A stretch of 64,000 nt of DNA from positions 496,001-560,000 of the forward strand of contig JBGAHD010000005.1 in NCBI GenBank assembly GCA_044226395.1. Direction: 5' to 3'. This DNA comes from JBGAHD01 sp044226395 (lineage in GTDB: Bacteria > Pseudomonadota > Gammaproteobacteria > Xanthomonadales > Ahniellaceae). The position numbers and the translations under genes were made by a program. Shown piece after piece: positions 9,101-17,092 of this stretch. The number at the start of each line of letters is the position of its first letter. Within the stretch, counting starts at the first letter, position 1. The notes under the pieces are model-generated. The model saw only the letters and a program-made list of their open reading frames with translations. It made no database searches and was not told where the DNA came from.

Positions 9101-10561
9101 CGTGGGCACCGACACGCCGATGTAGTTGCCGCGAATAAAGTTGTTGGCCACGGTCGAGCCGCGCACCACGATGCCGTGGCGACCATTGGCCAGAAACAAG
9201 TTGTCGCGCACGTCGTTGGCGGACGTGGTCAGCACCAGGCCATTGCCCGCATTGCCGTAGCTCAACTGACCGATCGGCGTGCTGCCGGCGGGAAATGTCG
9301 CCAGGCCGAAGACATTGGCGAAGATCCTGATGTTGCTGCTCGCGCCGGTGACGATCATGCCGCCCGAGGTGTCGGAGCCTTCGGTATCGAGGTCATTGCT
9401 CGGCGCGGTGGATTCGTTATCACTAATGGTGTTGGCCGGACCGATGATGGCGGCGATGCCGGTGGGATTGTTCGCGCCCGCGCCTTGTGTCTTGGGAAAG
9501 GTGTCGACGGTGATGCCGTTTTCGCTGTTGCCGACGCTGGTCGGCGCCGAGCCCAGGCCCACCAGATTGCCCGCGACGAAGTTCGGCAAGATCACCGCGC
9601 CTGGTTCAAGCGCGATGCCGTGACCGCCATTGCCGCTGACGATATTGCCCGGGCCGATGAAGTTGCCGTAAGCCGTGCCGCTGACATAGATGCCCGCCTT
9701 GTTCGACGCGCCACCGGCGCCGCGCCCGTTGGGAATCTTGCTCAAGCCATCCTGACTCAGGCCCACGATGTTGCCGGCGACGATGGTGTTCACCGTGCCC
9801 TGACCGAAGATGAAGATGCCATTGTTGGCGTTGCCCGACACGACATTGCCCGAGATCACGTTCGGGTTGGCCAGCACGGTCAGCGCGGATTGAATCGAGG
9901 CTTGAAGTGCGACGATGCCGGCATACGTCTGGGGCAAGGTCTGCATTTGCGTGCCGAGGTTGGGCACCGAGGCCGGCACCGGAATCGTGCCGCTCAAGGA
10001 GATGCCCGCGCCGGAATTGGCGTCCGTCGCGCTCGAGGCCGAGGTCGCGCCCGGATTGGTGCCGATGCGATTGCCCGTCACCGTGTAGCCGTGACCCGAG
10101 AGCGAGATGCCATCGCCCTGGCAATGACGAATCACGAAGTTCTTAATCGTCGAACCCTTCGCGCCCGTGGGGTTGACCGCGGTCATCACGTCGGCCAACG
10201 AGAAGCAACCGGTCACGCCATTGCCGTCGATCTCGACGCGGCCGCCGCTGGCGGCATTGGTCGTGGTGCCATCGAAGGTCGTGGGCGCGGTGACTTGCGG
10301 CAAGCTCGCGCTCATCACGATCTTGGTGATGGCGGGCGCGAACTTGATCGTGTGCGGGCCGGCCTTGGCATTGGCCTGCATGATCGCGGCGCGCAAGGTG
10401 CAGGTGGTGGAGTTCGGCGGATTGGCCGTCGAGCAGGTGTTGTCGCTGGTGTTGGAATCGGGACCCGAGCCGGCGTCGTTGACCGTGTAGGTCACAGCGT
10501 GCGCGGCGGTGCTTCCCAACGCCAGGGCCGCGGCCAGCGCGAAATGCTTCAACGTGTTCAT
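6173..10561 (-). CDS. Large exported beta-helix / Ig-like repeat protein ending in FANGFE
   Basis: 1462 residues. A signal peptide (LAAALALGSTAAHA) leads into a CSLREA-like start (YTVNDAGSGPDSN, then CTLRAAIMQANA). Residues ~60-600 form a parallel beta-helix with repeated NxISGN/GI.L turns. Next come three putative-Ig (He_PIG-type) modules with GxLSGTP-like motifs, and then several choice-of-anchor-D (ASH-like) modules (LDFGRVNIG, LDFGPQLLG, LDFGDVAIG, LDFGQVPVN). The protein ends in GLFANGFE. It is probably secreted or cell-surface and could be an adhesin or polysaccharide-interacting protein. The gene is high-G+C, like the genome and unlike the small genes beside it. Its C-terminus matches two other exported proteins in this window. 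Confidence 0.9.
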   Translation of the reverse strand: MNTLKHFALAAALALGSTAAHAVTYTVNDAGSGPDSNTSDNTCSTANPPNSTTCTLRAAIMQANAKAGPHTIKFAPAITKIVMSASLPQVTAPTTFDGTTTNAASGGRVEIDGNGVTGCFSLADVMTAVNPTGAKGSTIKNFVIRHCQGDGISLSGHGYTVTGNRIGTNPGATSASSATDANSGAGISLSGTIPVPASVPNLGTQMQTLPQTYAGIVALQASIQSALTVLANPNVISGNVVSGNANNGIFIFGQGTVNTIVAGNIVGLSQDGLSKIPNGRGAGGASNKAGIYVSGTAYGNFIGPGNIVSGNGGHGIALEPGAVILPNFVAGNLVGLGSAPTSVGNSENGITVDTFPKTQGAGANNPTGIAAIIGPANTISDNESTAPSNDLDTEGSDTSGGMIVTGASSNIRIFANVFGLATFPAGSTPIGQLSYGNAGNGLVLTTSANDVRDNLFLANGRHGIVVRGSTVANNFIRGNYIGVSVPTGLSSLVSLGNAGDGIHITGASSSFIGGPASSDANVIAANGRNGIALRNGSSSNGWANLIQRNKIYGNARGGTGIGIDLEHPVNLPDGLDTLDNPGTNYANYDQHRPAICGGPGAPPQCGSVKGPQFDGSGTALYWTVKNRPNSNNTIRIEFFAIPATADNMTFLGEQTVSTDANGLPTGPGCTAGVCATSVGGAVSSVGMSVVATSTDLLLTDVPPTGNQPPQPLSAANNSSEFSDPVVAVRKLAISTPTPLAAGMTGQSYSLTFNAVGGTPPYGNWSISSGAAPTGLSLNPNTGVLSGTPSAAGTYNFSVQVGDAAGDTAVAAFTIMISSTPPLVITTPSPLSSGAVGGIYSQILQASGGVGTASNWQIQTGDVPNGITLDPATGALTGTPTEVGTFTFTVSVTDQQPTTAFKTYTLTIVPAPVPLSITTASPLTNANENVTYDVTLAATGGTGIFVNWAVISGALPAGMTLSAATGNITGKPTVPGAYNFTARVTDTQANMATKAFALTVIAAPPAAATPVFTATPSELDFGRVNIGRSVTANVVLKNVSGTSTAFSVRPASPATGDFVTDPGNCVSPLAAGASCTMTVTFTPSVGHETEFLGSSVVCRPPVINGLCIGVIGSGVSPILARLRFRGVGIGTLAQVAPTRLDFGPQLLGSQSNVMVSITNPTSVGMTYNPILVQSNPGPFTIPAQSCGLGLVSAGGTCTITFRFTPSVIGAVNSSLRLRLSNGDVSEDYDISLLGTGVNTASPSFTSPMSLDFGDVAIGATATIPVVTKNTSGTSVTVNAASFGTADALTWSRVAVSGCGAPIANNATCRNDYSFRPRDPGTFSINTQIAVTGTSINQTVPLSLTGRGVGSLIEVSPVNLDFGQVPVNGDGGGTVTITNTSADSLTRALSGAFPFTYTTTCGSSLPAGASCQINFAFDATGAATGVVETAVTLIYSNSVTGNSQDEQILLRAEVVDGLFANGFE

Positions 10562-10736
10562 GACTTCTCCACTCGATGGGCGATCGGCGTCGGGTCGACG
10601 CGATCGGGCGTGGTGTCCCCCGGGACGCCACGCGCATTGTCCTGCCCGTGAAGAAACGCCGCCCGGGCCGCGATCGAACGGCGACGTTGCCCGCGATTCA
10701 TGCCAGCGCGGCCGGTGGCGCGCCGGGCGCGCGCGT

Positions 10737-10742
10737 TACAAT
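10737..10742 (+). promoter_or_regulatory. Possible -10 box of the dmsC-like gene
   Basis: TACAAT lies 27 bases before the ATG at 10770. No clear -35 element is seen. Having its own promoter would fit a gene that has been separated from its operon. Confidence 0.3.
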
Positions 10743-10769
10743 CGCGTGATCGCGACCCGGATCGATGGC

Positions 10770-11714
10770 ATGCACCCCGCTCTTTCGGTGATTTTCTTCA
10801 CGACCCTGTCGGGCGCGGGCCTGGGCTTGCTGACCTGGGTGGGCCTGATCTACGCGCGCGCGCCCTTGCCGCTGTCGCGCGAGTACGCGCTGATTCCGTT
10901 GATCGCGGGCGCGGTGTTGCTGATCGCGGGTCTGGTGTCGTCGCTGTTTCATCTGGGGCAAAAAGCGCGGGCGTGGCGCGCGCTCAGTCAATGGCGCAGC
11001 TCGTGGCTGTCGCGCGAGGGCGTGGCGGCGATCGTGACCTTCGTGCCCGTGTTCGCCTTGGCCGGCGCGATCTGGTTCACGGCGTTCGACATCGCCAGTC
11101 GCGTGGCGGGCGTGGCGCTGGCGCTGATGGCCGTGATCACGGTGATCTGCACGGCGAAGATCTACGACACGTTGAAGCCCATCGCGGCGTGGCACAACGG
11201 CTATGTGATGCCGACCTATGTGCTCGCGGCGATTTACAGCGGCGCGTGGTGGTTGTGGACCTTGCTCGGTCTCGCGATGTGGTCGCCATCGCGCGGCTTG
11301 ATCGTGGGCATGATCGCGCTGGCGGTGTCGGGGCTGATCATCAAGCTGGCGTATTGGCGCGCGATTGATCGTCGACCCTTGGCGGCGACCGCGGAATCGC
11401 TCACGGGCCTGGGCCGCATCGGCGCGAACGTGCGTGGCTTCGAAGCGCCGAACACCGAGGACAATTACCTGCTGCGCGAAATGGGCTTCGTGGTCGCGCG
11501 TCGCCACGCCACGCGTCTGCGCGTGATCGCGGCGATGCTGGCCTTCGTGGTGCCCGGCGCCATCGCGGCGTGGCTGCTCACGCATCGCGGCGGCTCGCTG
11601 AGCGCGGTCGTGATCGCGCTGATCTGCGTGCACGCGGGCTTGTTCGTCGAGCGCTGGTTGTTCTTCGCGCAAGCGCGCCACGTCGTGGCCGAGTACTACC
11701 GCGCGGGCCGTTGA
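10770..11714 (+). CDS. DmsC-type membrane anchor subunit of a molybdoenzyme
   Basis: 314 residues from the ATG at 10770. There are eight or so hydrophobic segments with the DmsC hallmarks: SVIFFTTLSGAGLGLLTW at the N-terminus, SSLFHLGQKARAWRALSQWRSSWLSREG and a final VERWLFFAQARHVVAEYY. DmsC-family proteins anchor DmsAB or SoeAB complexes in the inner membrane and bind quinol. The partner catalytic and ferredoxin subunits are at 1-1916, almost 9 kb away and separated by minus-strand genes. This anchor is therefore probably the missing third subunit of that complex. Confidence 0.85.
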   Translation: MHPALSVIFFTTLSGAGLGLLTWVGLIYARAPLPLSREYALIPLIAGAVLLIAGLVSSLFHLGQKARAWRALSQWRSSWLSREGVAAIVTFVPVFALAGAIWFTAFDIASRVAGVALALMAVITVICTAKIYDTLKPIAAWHNGYVMPTYVLAAIYSGAWWLWTLLGLAMWSPSRGLIVGMIALAVSGLIIKLAYWRAIDRRPLAATAESLTGLGRIGANVRGFEAPNTEDNYLLREMGFVVARRHATRLRVIAAMLAFVVPGAIAAWLLTHRGGSLSAVVIALICVHAGLFVERWLFFAQARHVVAEYYRAGR

Positions 11715-11778
11715 GCCTCGGAGCCCGCGGCCCGGTAACAAGTTGTGAGCGGTTCATTCCCCGCGCGTGGGTCGACAC

Positions 11779-11784
11779 TACAAT
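11779..11784 (+). promoter_or_regulatory. Possible -10 box of the DUF481 gene
   Basis: TACAAT lies about 60 bases before the ATG at 11845. The -35 region is not convincing. Confidence 0.3.
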
Positions 11785-11844
11785 CGCGCGGCCGCGATGC
11801 CGGACTGGCGTCGCGTGATCGTTTTTGTATTCGAGGAGATGGAC

Positions 11845-12549
11845 ATGATTCGCAACTTGCTGGCCTGCGCCCTCGTGGCGGCCCTGCCCGGCGTCGCCGG
11901 CGCCACCGACTGGAAGCCCCAGGGCGAACTGGGCCTGGTGATCACCAGCGGCAATTCCGACACCACCACGCTCAACGCCAAGTTCCAGGCCAAGGGCGAG
12001 GACGAGCACTGGATTCACGACTACTACGCCCTGGCGCTGCGCGCCAAGAGCGATGACGTTGATACCGCCAAGCGCTTCGAGCTCGGTGGCAAGTCGGGTT
12101 ACAAGATCAACGACAAGAGCTACTTCTTCGGCGCGCTGCGCTATGAGAACGACGACTTCTCGCCCTACGAAGATCAGACCAGCTTCTCGGTCGGTTACGG
12201 CGTGTGGGCGATCAAGTCCGACCTGACGACCTTGTTGTTTGAAATCGGCCCCGGCGTGCGTCGCGCCGATCCGGTCGGTCCCGAGGACAGCGAGACCGAT
12301 TTCATCGGTCGCGGCCTGGCCGATTTCCATCACAAGTTCAACGCCAGCACCGAGTTCTACAACACCCTGCTGGTGGAAGCGGCCTCGGACAACACCTTCG
12401 CGCAGAACGATATCGGCGTGCAGGTGAAGATGAGCGAGTCGCTGGCGCTGAAGGCCGGCTTGCAAGCCCGTCACAACACCGACGTGCCGCTGGACGTGGA
12501 CAAGACCGACACGCTGACCACGATCAACGTGGTGTGGACGCCGAACTGA
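11845..12549 (+). CDS. DUF481 outer-membrane beta-barrel protein
   Basis: 234 residues. The start at 11845 is chosen because GAGGAG precedes it at 6 bases and it opens a signal peptide (MIRNLLACALVAALPGVAGA). The mature part has the DUF481 pattern: GELGLVITSGNSDTTTLN, then alternating strands such as YFFGALRYENDDFSPY and SFSVGYGVWAI, ending in a final strand TTINVVWTPN. DUF481 (YdiY-like) proteins are salt- or acid-induced outer-membrane barrels of unknown exact function. The gene converges on hemC, with a shared hairpin terminator between them. Confidence 0.85.
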   Translation: MIRNLLACALVAALPGVAGATDWKPQGELGLVITSGNSDTTTLNAKFQAKGEDEHWIHDYYALALRAKSDDVDTAKRFELGGKSGYKINDKSYFFGALRYENDDFSPYEDQTSFSVGYGVWAIKSDLTTLLFEIGPGVRRADPVGPEDSETDFIGRGLADFHHKFNASTEFYNTLLVEAASDNTFAQNDIGVQVKMSESLALKAGLQARHNTDVPLDVDKTDTLTTINVVWTPN

Positions 12550-12573
12550 TTTCCACGTTCGAGTCAGTCGATC

Positions 12574-12599
12574 ACGACGGGCCCCGCGGGGCCCGTCGT
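12574..12599. terminator. Bidirectional terminator between the DUF481 gene and hemC
   Basis: A perfect 26-base inverted repeat (12-bp arms ACGACGGGCCCC / GGGGCCCGTCGT around GC) sits between two convergent stop codons. Confidence 0.7.
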
Positions 12600-12611
12600 C
12601 GTTTCAGGGGA

Positions 12612-13541
12612 TCACGATTTATGGTGACCGCGCGCGAGTAACTCGTCGGCGCCTTGCGCGAGCAAGCGTTCGCCGACGCGGCGGCCGAGTGCTTCGGATT
12701 CGGCACGCGGCGCCGCATCGGCTGCTTGCACCAGATGACCGCGCGCGATGTCGCCGACCAAGCCCGTCAACGCGAGCTGGCCGCCGTCGAGCACGGCATG
12801 CCCCGCGATCGGCACGTCGCACGAACCTTGCAGCAAGCGATTCATTGCGCGCTCCGCGCCGACGCAACACGCGGTGTCGGCGTGATCGAGCGGCGCGACC
12901 AAGCGCGCGATGTGCTCGTCGCCCGCGCGAATCTCGATGCCGATCGCGCCCTGCGCCACGGCCGGCCACCAACGTGGCGGCGTCAGGCGCGCGCGAATGC
13001 GGTCGGAAAGTCCCAGGCGATCAAGGCCCGCGCAGGCGAGGATGATCGCGTCGTAGTGACCCTCGTCGAGCTTGCGCAGGCGCGTGTTGACGTTGCCGCG
13101 CAGATCGATCGCGACCAGATCGGGACGCAAGGCCTTCAACTGCGCCTGGCGACGCAGCGACGAGGTGCCCACGCGCGCGCCGACGGGCAAGGCATCGAGC
13201 GACGCGTAACGCGACGAGACGAAAGCATCGAAAGGATCGGCGCGCTCGAGCACGGCCGCGATGGCGAAGCCGGGCTCGAGTTGCATGGGCACGTCCTTCA
13301 TCGAGTGCACCGCGATGTCGGCTTCGCCGCGCAGCATGGCCACTTCGAGTTCTTTCAGGAATAGCCCCTTGCCGCCGATCTCGGCCAGCGGGCGATCGAG
13401 GATCTGATCGCCGCGCGTGGTCATGGGCACCAGCTCCACGCGCAACGTCGGATGCAGGACGCGCAGGCGAGCGGCGACGTGTTCGGCCTGCCACAGCGCG
13501 AGAGCACTCTCGCGCGTGGCGATACGCAGCGTCGAATTCAT
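12612..13541 (-). CDS. hemC: Hydroxymethylbilane synthase (porphobilinogen deaminase)
   Basis: 309 residues, the usual length. It joins four porphobilinogens into hydroxymethylbilane in cytoplasmic haem/tetrapyrrole synthesis. The family signature is clear: LRIATRESALALWQ at the N-terminus, catalytic Asp83 in HSMKDVPM, the GTSSLRRQAQL and RGNVNTRL segments, and the dipyrromethane-binding Cys241 in LLQGSCDVPIAG. The start overlaps the stop of algR by one base (TGATG), so the two are translationally linked. This is the pseudomonad/xanthomonad algZ-algR-hemC order. Confidence 0.95.
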   Translation of the reverse strand: MNSTLRIATRESALALWQAEHVAARLRVLHPTLRVELVPMTTRGDQILDRPLAEIGGKGLFLKELEVAMLRGEADIAVHSMKDVPMQLEPGFAIAAVLERADPFDAFVSSRYASLDALPVGARVGTSSLRRQAQLKALRPDLVAIDLRGNVNTRLRKLDEGHYDAIILACAGLDRLGLSDRIRARLTPPRWWPAVAQGAIGIEIRAGDEHIARLVAPLDHADTACCVGAERAMNRLLQGSCDVPIAGHAVLDGGQLALTGLVGDIARGHLVQAADAAPRAESEALGRRVGERLLAQGADELLARGHHKS

Positions 13542-14275
13542 CAGAGCGATTTGACCAGTTTGCGCAGCGCCGGCAGATTGCGGCGACTGACTTCGAGGGG
13601 TTCGGCGCAGCCGCGCACGTCGGCGAGCACGCGACCGTCGGTGGCGCGCTTGAGGCCGCTCAAGCGCTCGACCGCGACCAGGCAATTGCGGTGAATGCGC
13701 ACGAAGCGCTCGCCGAATTCGGTCTCGAGCGACTTGAGTGATTCCTCGATCAGCACTTCGCCGCCTTCGAAATGGACGATGACGTATTTGTCCTCGGCCA
13801 GGAAGTACATGACGTCGGCCAGCGGCACCAGCTTGAGATTGCCGCGAATGCGCGCGCAGATGTGCGTGCGGCGCTGATCGCTGTCGATCTGCTGACCGAC
13901 TTCGATCACGCGATCGCCCGTGAGCCGTCGCGCGCGTTCGAGCGCGGCGAGCAAGCGATCCTTGCGCACGGGCTTGACCAGATAGTCGACCGCGCTGGCT
14001 TCGAATGCGGCGAGCGCGTGCGCGTCGTACGCAGTGCAGAAGATCACGGCCGGCGGTTGCGGCAAGCGCGACAGATGGCGCGCGACTTCGAGCCCGTTCA
14101 TCACCGGCATGGCGATGTCGAGCAGCACGCAGTCGGCGAGCAAGCGCTCGGACAGGGTCACGGCCTCGCGGCCATCGCCCGCGTGTCCGACCACTTGCAC
14201 GCCGGGCACGTCGCCGAGCAGATGCGTGAGGCGATCGCGGGCCAGGGGTTCGTCATCGGCGATGATGATGCGCAT
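13541..14275 (-). CDS. algR: LytTR-family response regulator
   Basis: 244 residues. The receiver domain (1-~120) has the acidic pair ADDEP, phospho-acceptor Asp53 in VLLDIAMP, Thr in FCTAYD and Lys in LVKPVRK. A LytTR DNA-binding domain follows (~137-240: YFLAEDKYVIVHFE, ERFVRIHRNCLVAVERL). It is AlgR-like, and the neighbouring AlgZ-type kinase and hemC give the same arrangement as in Pseudomonas. In that genus AlgR controls alginate, motility and virulence genes. Targets here are unknown. Confidence 0.9.
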   Translation of the reverse strand: MRIIIADDEPLARDRLTHLLGDVPGVQVVGHAGDGREAVTLSERLLADCVLLDIAMPVMNGLEVARHLSRLPQPPAVIFCTAYDAHALAAFEASAVDYLVKPVRKDRLLAALERARRLTGDRVIEVGQQIDSDQRRTHICARIRGNLKLVPLADVMYFLAEDKYVIVHFEGGEVLIEESLKSLETEFGERFVRIHRNCLVAVERLSGLKRATDGRVLADVRGCAEPLEVSRRNLPALRKLVKSL

Positions 14276-14290
14276 GGGTTCGAGCGTCTG

Positions 14291-15328
14291 TCAGAGCCGA
14301 GGAATCGTCAACTTCACCGCATAGTAGCCGCGCCCCGCATCGACTTCCAGACGACCTCGGTCGCCATAGTGGTATTGCATGCGCTGGCGCACATTATCCT
14401 GCGCGCTGCGATTGCCGGGGCGCTGCACGGGCGGATCGGGGCGCGGGTTGCGCACCGTGATGACCAGGTGTTCGCCGATGCAGGCGCAATGCAGTTCGAT
14501 CACGCCGCCCTCGACCATGGCCTGCACGCCGTGCAGCACGGCGTTTTCGACCAGGGGCTGGAGCAGGAGCGAGGGCATGGGGAAGTCGCCGGGCACGCCC
14601 TCGCGCGTGACGCGCAGGCGCAGCTTCTCGCCCAGGCGCAATTGCTCGATGTCGAGGTAGCGTTGAGCGAGTTCCATCTCGGCATCGAAAGTCGTCAGGC
14701 CTTCGCCGGCGTTGAGCGCGGCGCGCAGCAGATCGGACAAGTCCTCGACCGCGCGCTCGGCGTCGTCGGGACGCACGGCGATCAGGCTCGCGATGGTGTT
14801 CATGGAATTGAACAGGAAATGCGGCTGGATGCGCGCCTGCAAGGCCACGACCTGGGCGCGCGCCTCGCCACGCACGCCGCGCTGCCATTGCGCGCTGATC
14901 CAGAAATAGCGAAACGCCGCCGCCGCGACCAAGCCCGCGACCACGATATTGCCCAGCACGAAGCGCGCGTAACTCTCGCGCGGCAGCGTGTGGCCGATGC
15001 CCAGGCCATGATCGATCTCGAACACCACGGCCGAGGCCAGGCCCACGATCACGACCACGGTGACATAGGCCAAGGCCACGCCGCGCGCCGGCGGCAATGC
15101 GGCGATCTGCTTGCGCAGCAGCCACAGCGCGAGCACGCACAACACCGCGAGCCATTCGACAAAGAGCGAGCCGAGCGTGAGGCGCGACCAGGTCACGGGC
15201 TCGGCGTCGCTGGGCGCGAAGATGATCACGAGCATCACGAGTTCGGCCACCACCATCATCGCCAGCACCACGGGCAAGGCGCCGAAGTCGGGCAGCCAGG
15301 AGTCGTGCCGGGTCTGGCGCTCAGCCAT
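14291..15328 (-). CDS. algZ: AlgZ/LytS-type sensor histidine kinase
   Basis: 345 residues. The N-terminal half has four or so membrane segments (about residues 18-37, 52-72, 84-104 and 122-143). The His_kinase region follows, with His170 in IQPHFLFNSMNTI. An unorthodox ATPase lobe comes next (PSLLLQPLVENAVLHG as the N-box, then DNVRQRMQYHYG). This is the PF06580-type kinase that pairs with LytTR regulators, and its partner algR is 15 bases downstream. The start overlaps the esterase gene by 8 bases. Confidence 0.9.
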   Translation of the reverse strand: MAERQTRHDSWLPDFGALPVVLAMMVVAELVMLVIIFAPSDAEPVTWSRLTLGSLFVEWLAVLCVLALWLLRKQIAALPPARGVALAYVTVVVIVGLASAVVFEIDHGLGIGHTLPRESYARFVLGNIVVAGLVAAAAFRYFWISAQWQRGVRGEARAQVVALQARIQPHFLFNSMNTIASLIAVRPDDAERAVEDLSDLLRAALNAGEGLTTFDAEMELAQRYLDIEQLRLGEKLRLRVTREGVPGDFPMPSLLLQPLVENAVLHGVQAMVEGGVIELHCACIGEHLVITVRNPRPDPPVQRPGNRSAQDNVRQRMQYHYGDRGRLEVDAGRGYYAVKLTIPRL

Positions 15329-15986
15329 GAGCGATCCGCGCGCTGATCCAGTGCGCGAGGTCGAGCACTTCCTCGGCGCAGACGTTGTGCTGCATGGGAT
15401 AACTGTGCCAGCTGACCTCGTAGCCCGCGCGCGCTAGCCAGTCGCGACTCATCGCGCCCAGGGCCTGCGGCACCACGGGATCTTGCGCCCCATGCGCGAA
15501 GAAGATCGGCAGGCCGCGATTGGCCGGCGAGAGTTCATCGGCCGTGCGATCGGCGATCGGCAGATAAGTCGACAACGCCGCGACGCCCGCGAGGCGTCGC
15601 ACGTGACGCACGCCCGAGGCCAGCGCGATCGCGCCGCCTTGCGAGAAGCCCACGAGCAGGATGCGATGGTCTTCGATGCCGCGCAGGGTTTCGCGTTCGA
15701 TCAGTTTCTCGACGCGGGTGACGGCGGCGCGCACGCCCGCTTCGTCCTGACGGTTGGCGATCTCCAGACCCAGGATGTCGTACCACGCGCGCATGCGCGC
15801 GCCGCCGTTGATCGTGACCGGCCGCACGGGCGCATGCGGAAACACGAAGCGCACCGCTGGCCAGTGCGGACGCACGAGCTCGGGCACGATCGGTTCGAAG
15901 TCATGACCATCGGCGCCCAGGCCGTGCAGCCAGATCACGGCCCATTGCGGTCGCGGCCCGGTTTCGATCTCGACGGCGTCGAGCAT
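15321..15986 (-). CDS. Phospholipase/carboxylesterase family hydrolase
   Basis: 221 residues, the typical size. It has an alpha/beta hydrolase fold with HGLGADGHDF (oxyanion region), nucleophile Ser115 in VGFSQGGAI, Asp169 in AHGAQDPVV and His200 in YPMQHNVC. These are cytoplasmic esterases of the EstB/YpfH type acting on short acyl esters. It is the first gene of the operon esterase-algZ-algR-hemC and overlaps algZ by 8 bases. Confidence 0.9.
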   Translation of the reverse strand: MLDAVEIETGPRPQWAVIWLHGLGADGHDFEPIVPELVRPHWPAVRFVFPHAPVRPVTINGGARMRAWYDILGLEIANRQDEAGVRAAVTRVEKLIERETLRGIEDHRILLVGFSQGGAIALASGVRHVRRLAGVAALSTYLPIADRTADELSPANRGLPIFFAHGAQDPVVPQALGAMSRDWLARAGYEVSWHSYPMQHNVCAEEVLDLAHWISARIAHG

Positions 15987-16112
15987 GCGGCATTCCGAAA
16001 GAGAGGTCGGTCGGCATTATGGCCCGGGGCTTGGCGGCGGGGGCAAGTCGAGGCGCGGGGCGCGCGGGATGACCGGGCGGGGGACTGGGTTCAGTGGTGG
16101 TGGCTGGGGTGG

Positions 16113-16209
16113 TGGGTGTCCTGATTCTGGGGACCTTGAAGGGGCAGACTTGATGGGTGTCCTCATTCGGGGCACGGAGGGGCGGATTCGGTGGGTGTCC
16201 CCATTCGGC
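16113..16209 (+). repeat. Three copies of a short TGGGTGTCC repeat
   Basis: TGGGTGTCC followed by two variable bases and ATTC occurs at 16113, 16154 and 16192 (spacing 41 and 38). It lies in the gene-free stretch 15987-16368, which holds nothing else I can name. Confidence 0.6.
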
Positions 16210-16368
16210 GCGCGCTCGTCCGCCGCGGGGCACGAGCCGGACATCCCGTCGGATTTCTGGCGGAATCGACAGTGATTCTGTCGTCGTAAGCGCCTCTTAC
16301 TCCTGGAATCGAGCACTATCGAGACGCCCGGGGAGGTCCGGGCGCCCGAGTTCGACGGGGGACACGTC

Positions 16369-16620
16369 ATGCGCCGATTCATCGTGACCGCGGCCGCCTC
16401 GCTGCCCGCTTGGTGCGTGCAGTGCGAAGAAGAAACCTTGGCCACGCATTTCAGTCTGGGCGAAGCCCTGACCGATGCCATGCAGCGCGCGCGCCATGAG
16501 GTGCAACGTCGTGGTCAGCCCGCGCAAGTACTGCGTCGGGGCCGGGATGGCCGGTCGATCGTGATGATGACCCTCGATCCCAAGACCGAAACGGGCGAGT
16601 TTCAGGCGCAATCGGCCTGA
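16369..16620 (+). CDS. Small conserved-looking protein of unknown function
   Basis: 83 residues, preceded by GGGGGA at a suitable distance. It has a short N-terminal hydrophobic stretch, a CVQC pair, then HFSLGEALTDAMQRARHEVQRRG and LRRGRDGRSIVMMTLDP. The last part suggests a small alpha/beta cytoplasmic protein. No family is recognised. The coding frame fits the regional codon bias. Confidence 0.5.
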   Translation: MRRFIVTAAASLPAWCVQCEEETLATHFSLGEALTDAMQRARHEVQRRGQPAQVLRRGRDGRSIVMMTLDPKTETGEFQAQSA

Positions 16621-17092
16621 GGCCGAGCGCGAAGCGTTTGATTCCGTGGGTTTTTATCGCGAGCACCGCGCTGATCGCGCGGGGTTGGCGGTGCTTGCCG
16701 CCTGTGGGGATGGACGCGATCTGAGCGGCGTCGTCCCCGGGACATTTCGGGTCAGAAGGTGACGCGGCTGGTCACCCGCTTCGGCCCGAAAGTGACGCAA
16801 ACTTCAACGCGTGTTGCCCGTGTTCCGCGCCGCGACGTTGGCGGCATGGGCGCTGAGCACCGCGGCGACGCGCACGGCGTCCAAAATCGCCACGGTCCAG
16901 TCCACCGTGGGCCAGAAAACCTTGCGAACCGCTGCCATCAAGACCATGACCATCCCCTGATTGCCGCCACACACCGTGTGACGTGGGATCGGGGATGCAT
17001 CGAGCATGCCAACTCTGTGACGGCCGACACGTTTTGAGCTGAACCGGTTCGGCGATGAGGCGCGGGCCCGCCCGCGCGAGCCGACCGCGGTC
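16621..17092. other. 472-base gap, probably non-coding apart from one small candidate gene
   Basis: Apart from the candidate at 16804-16953, I see no promoter, RNA or repeat that I can support. Confidence 0.4.
16804..16953 (-). CDS. Candidate 49-residue protein
   Basis: The frame encodes a compact, well-balanced peptide (AAVRKVFWPTVDWTVAILDA, then an Ala-rich amphipathic stretch). AGGGG lies 6 bases before the second in-frame ATG (16947). Its composition is more protein-like than random shadow frames here. Function unknown. Confidence 0.35.
   Translation of the reverse strand: MVMVLMAAVRKVFWPTVDWTVAILDAVRVAAVLSAHAANVAARNTGNTR

Noticed and set aside
8441..10651. Long plus-strand open frame opposite the 1462-residue exported protein
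   Set aside because: It is Arg/Ala/His-rich, lacks any domain, and is a by-product of the high G+C on the strand opposite a clear repeat protein with a signal peptide.
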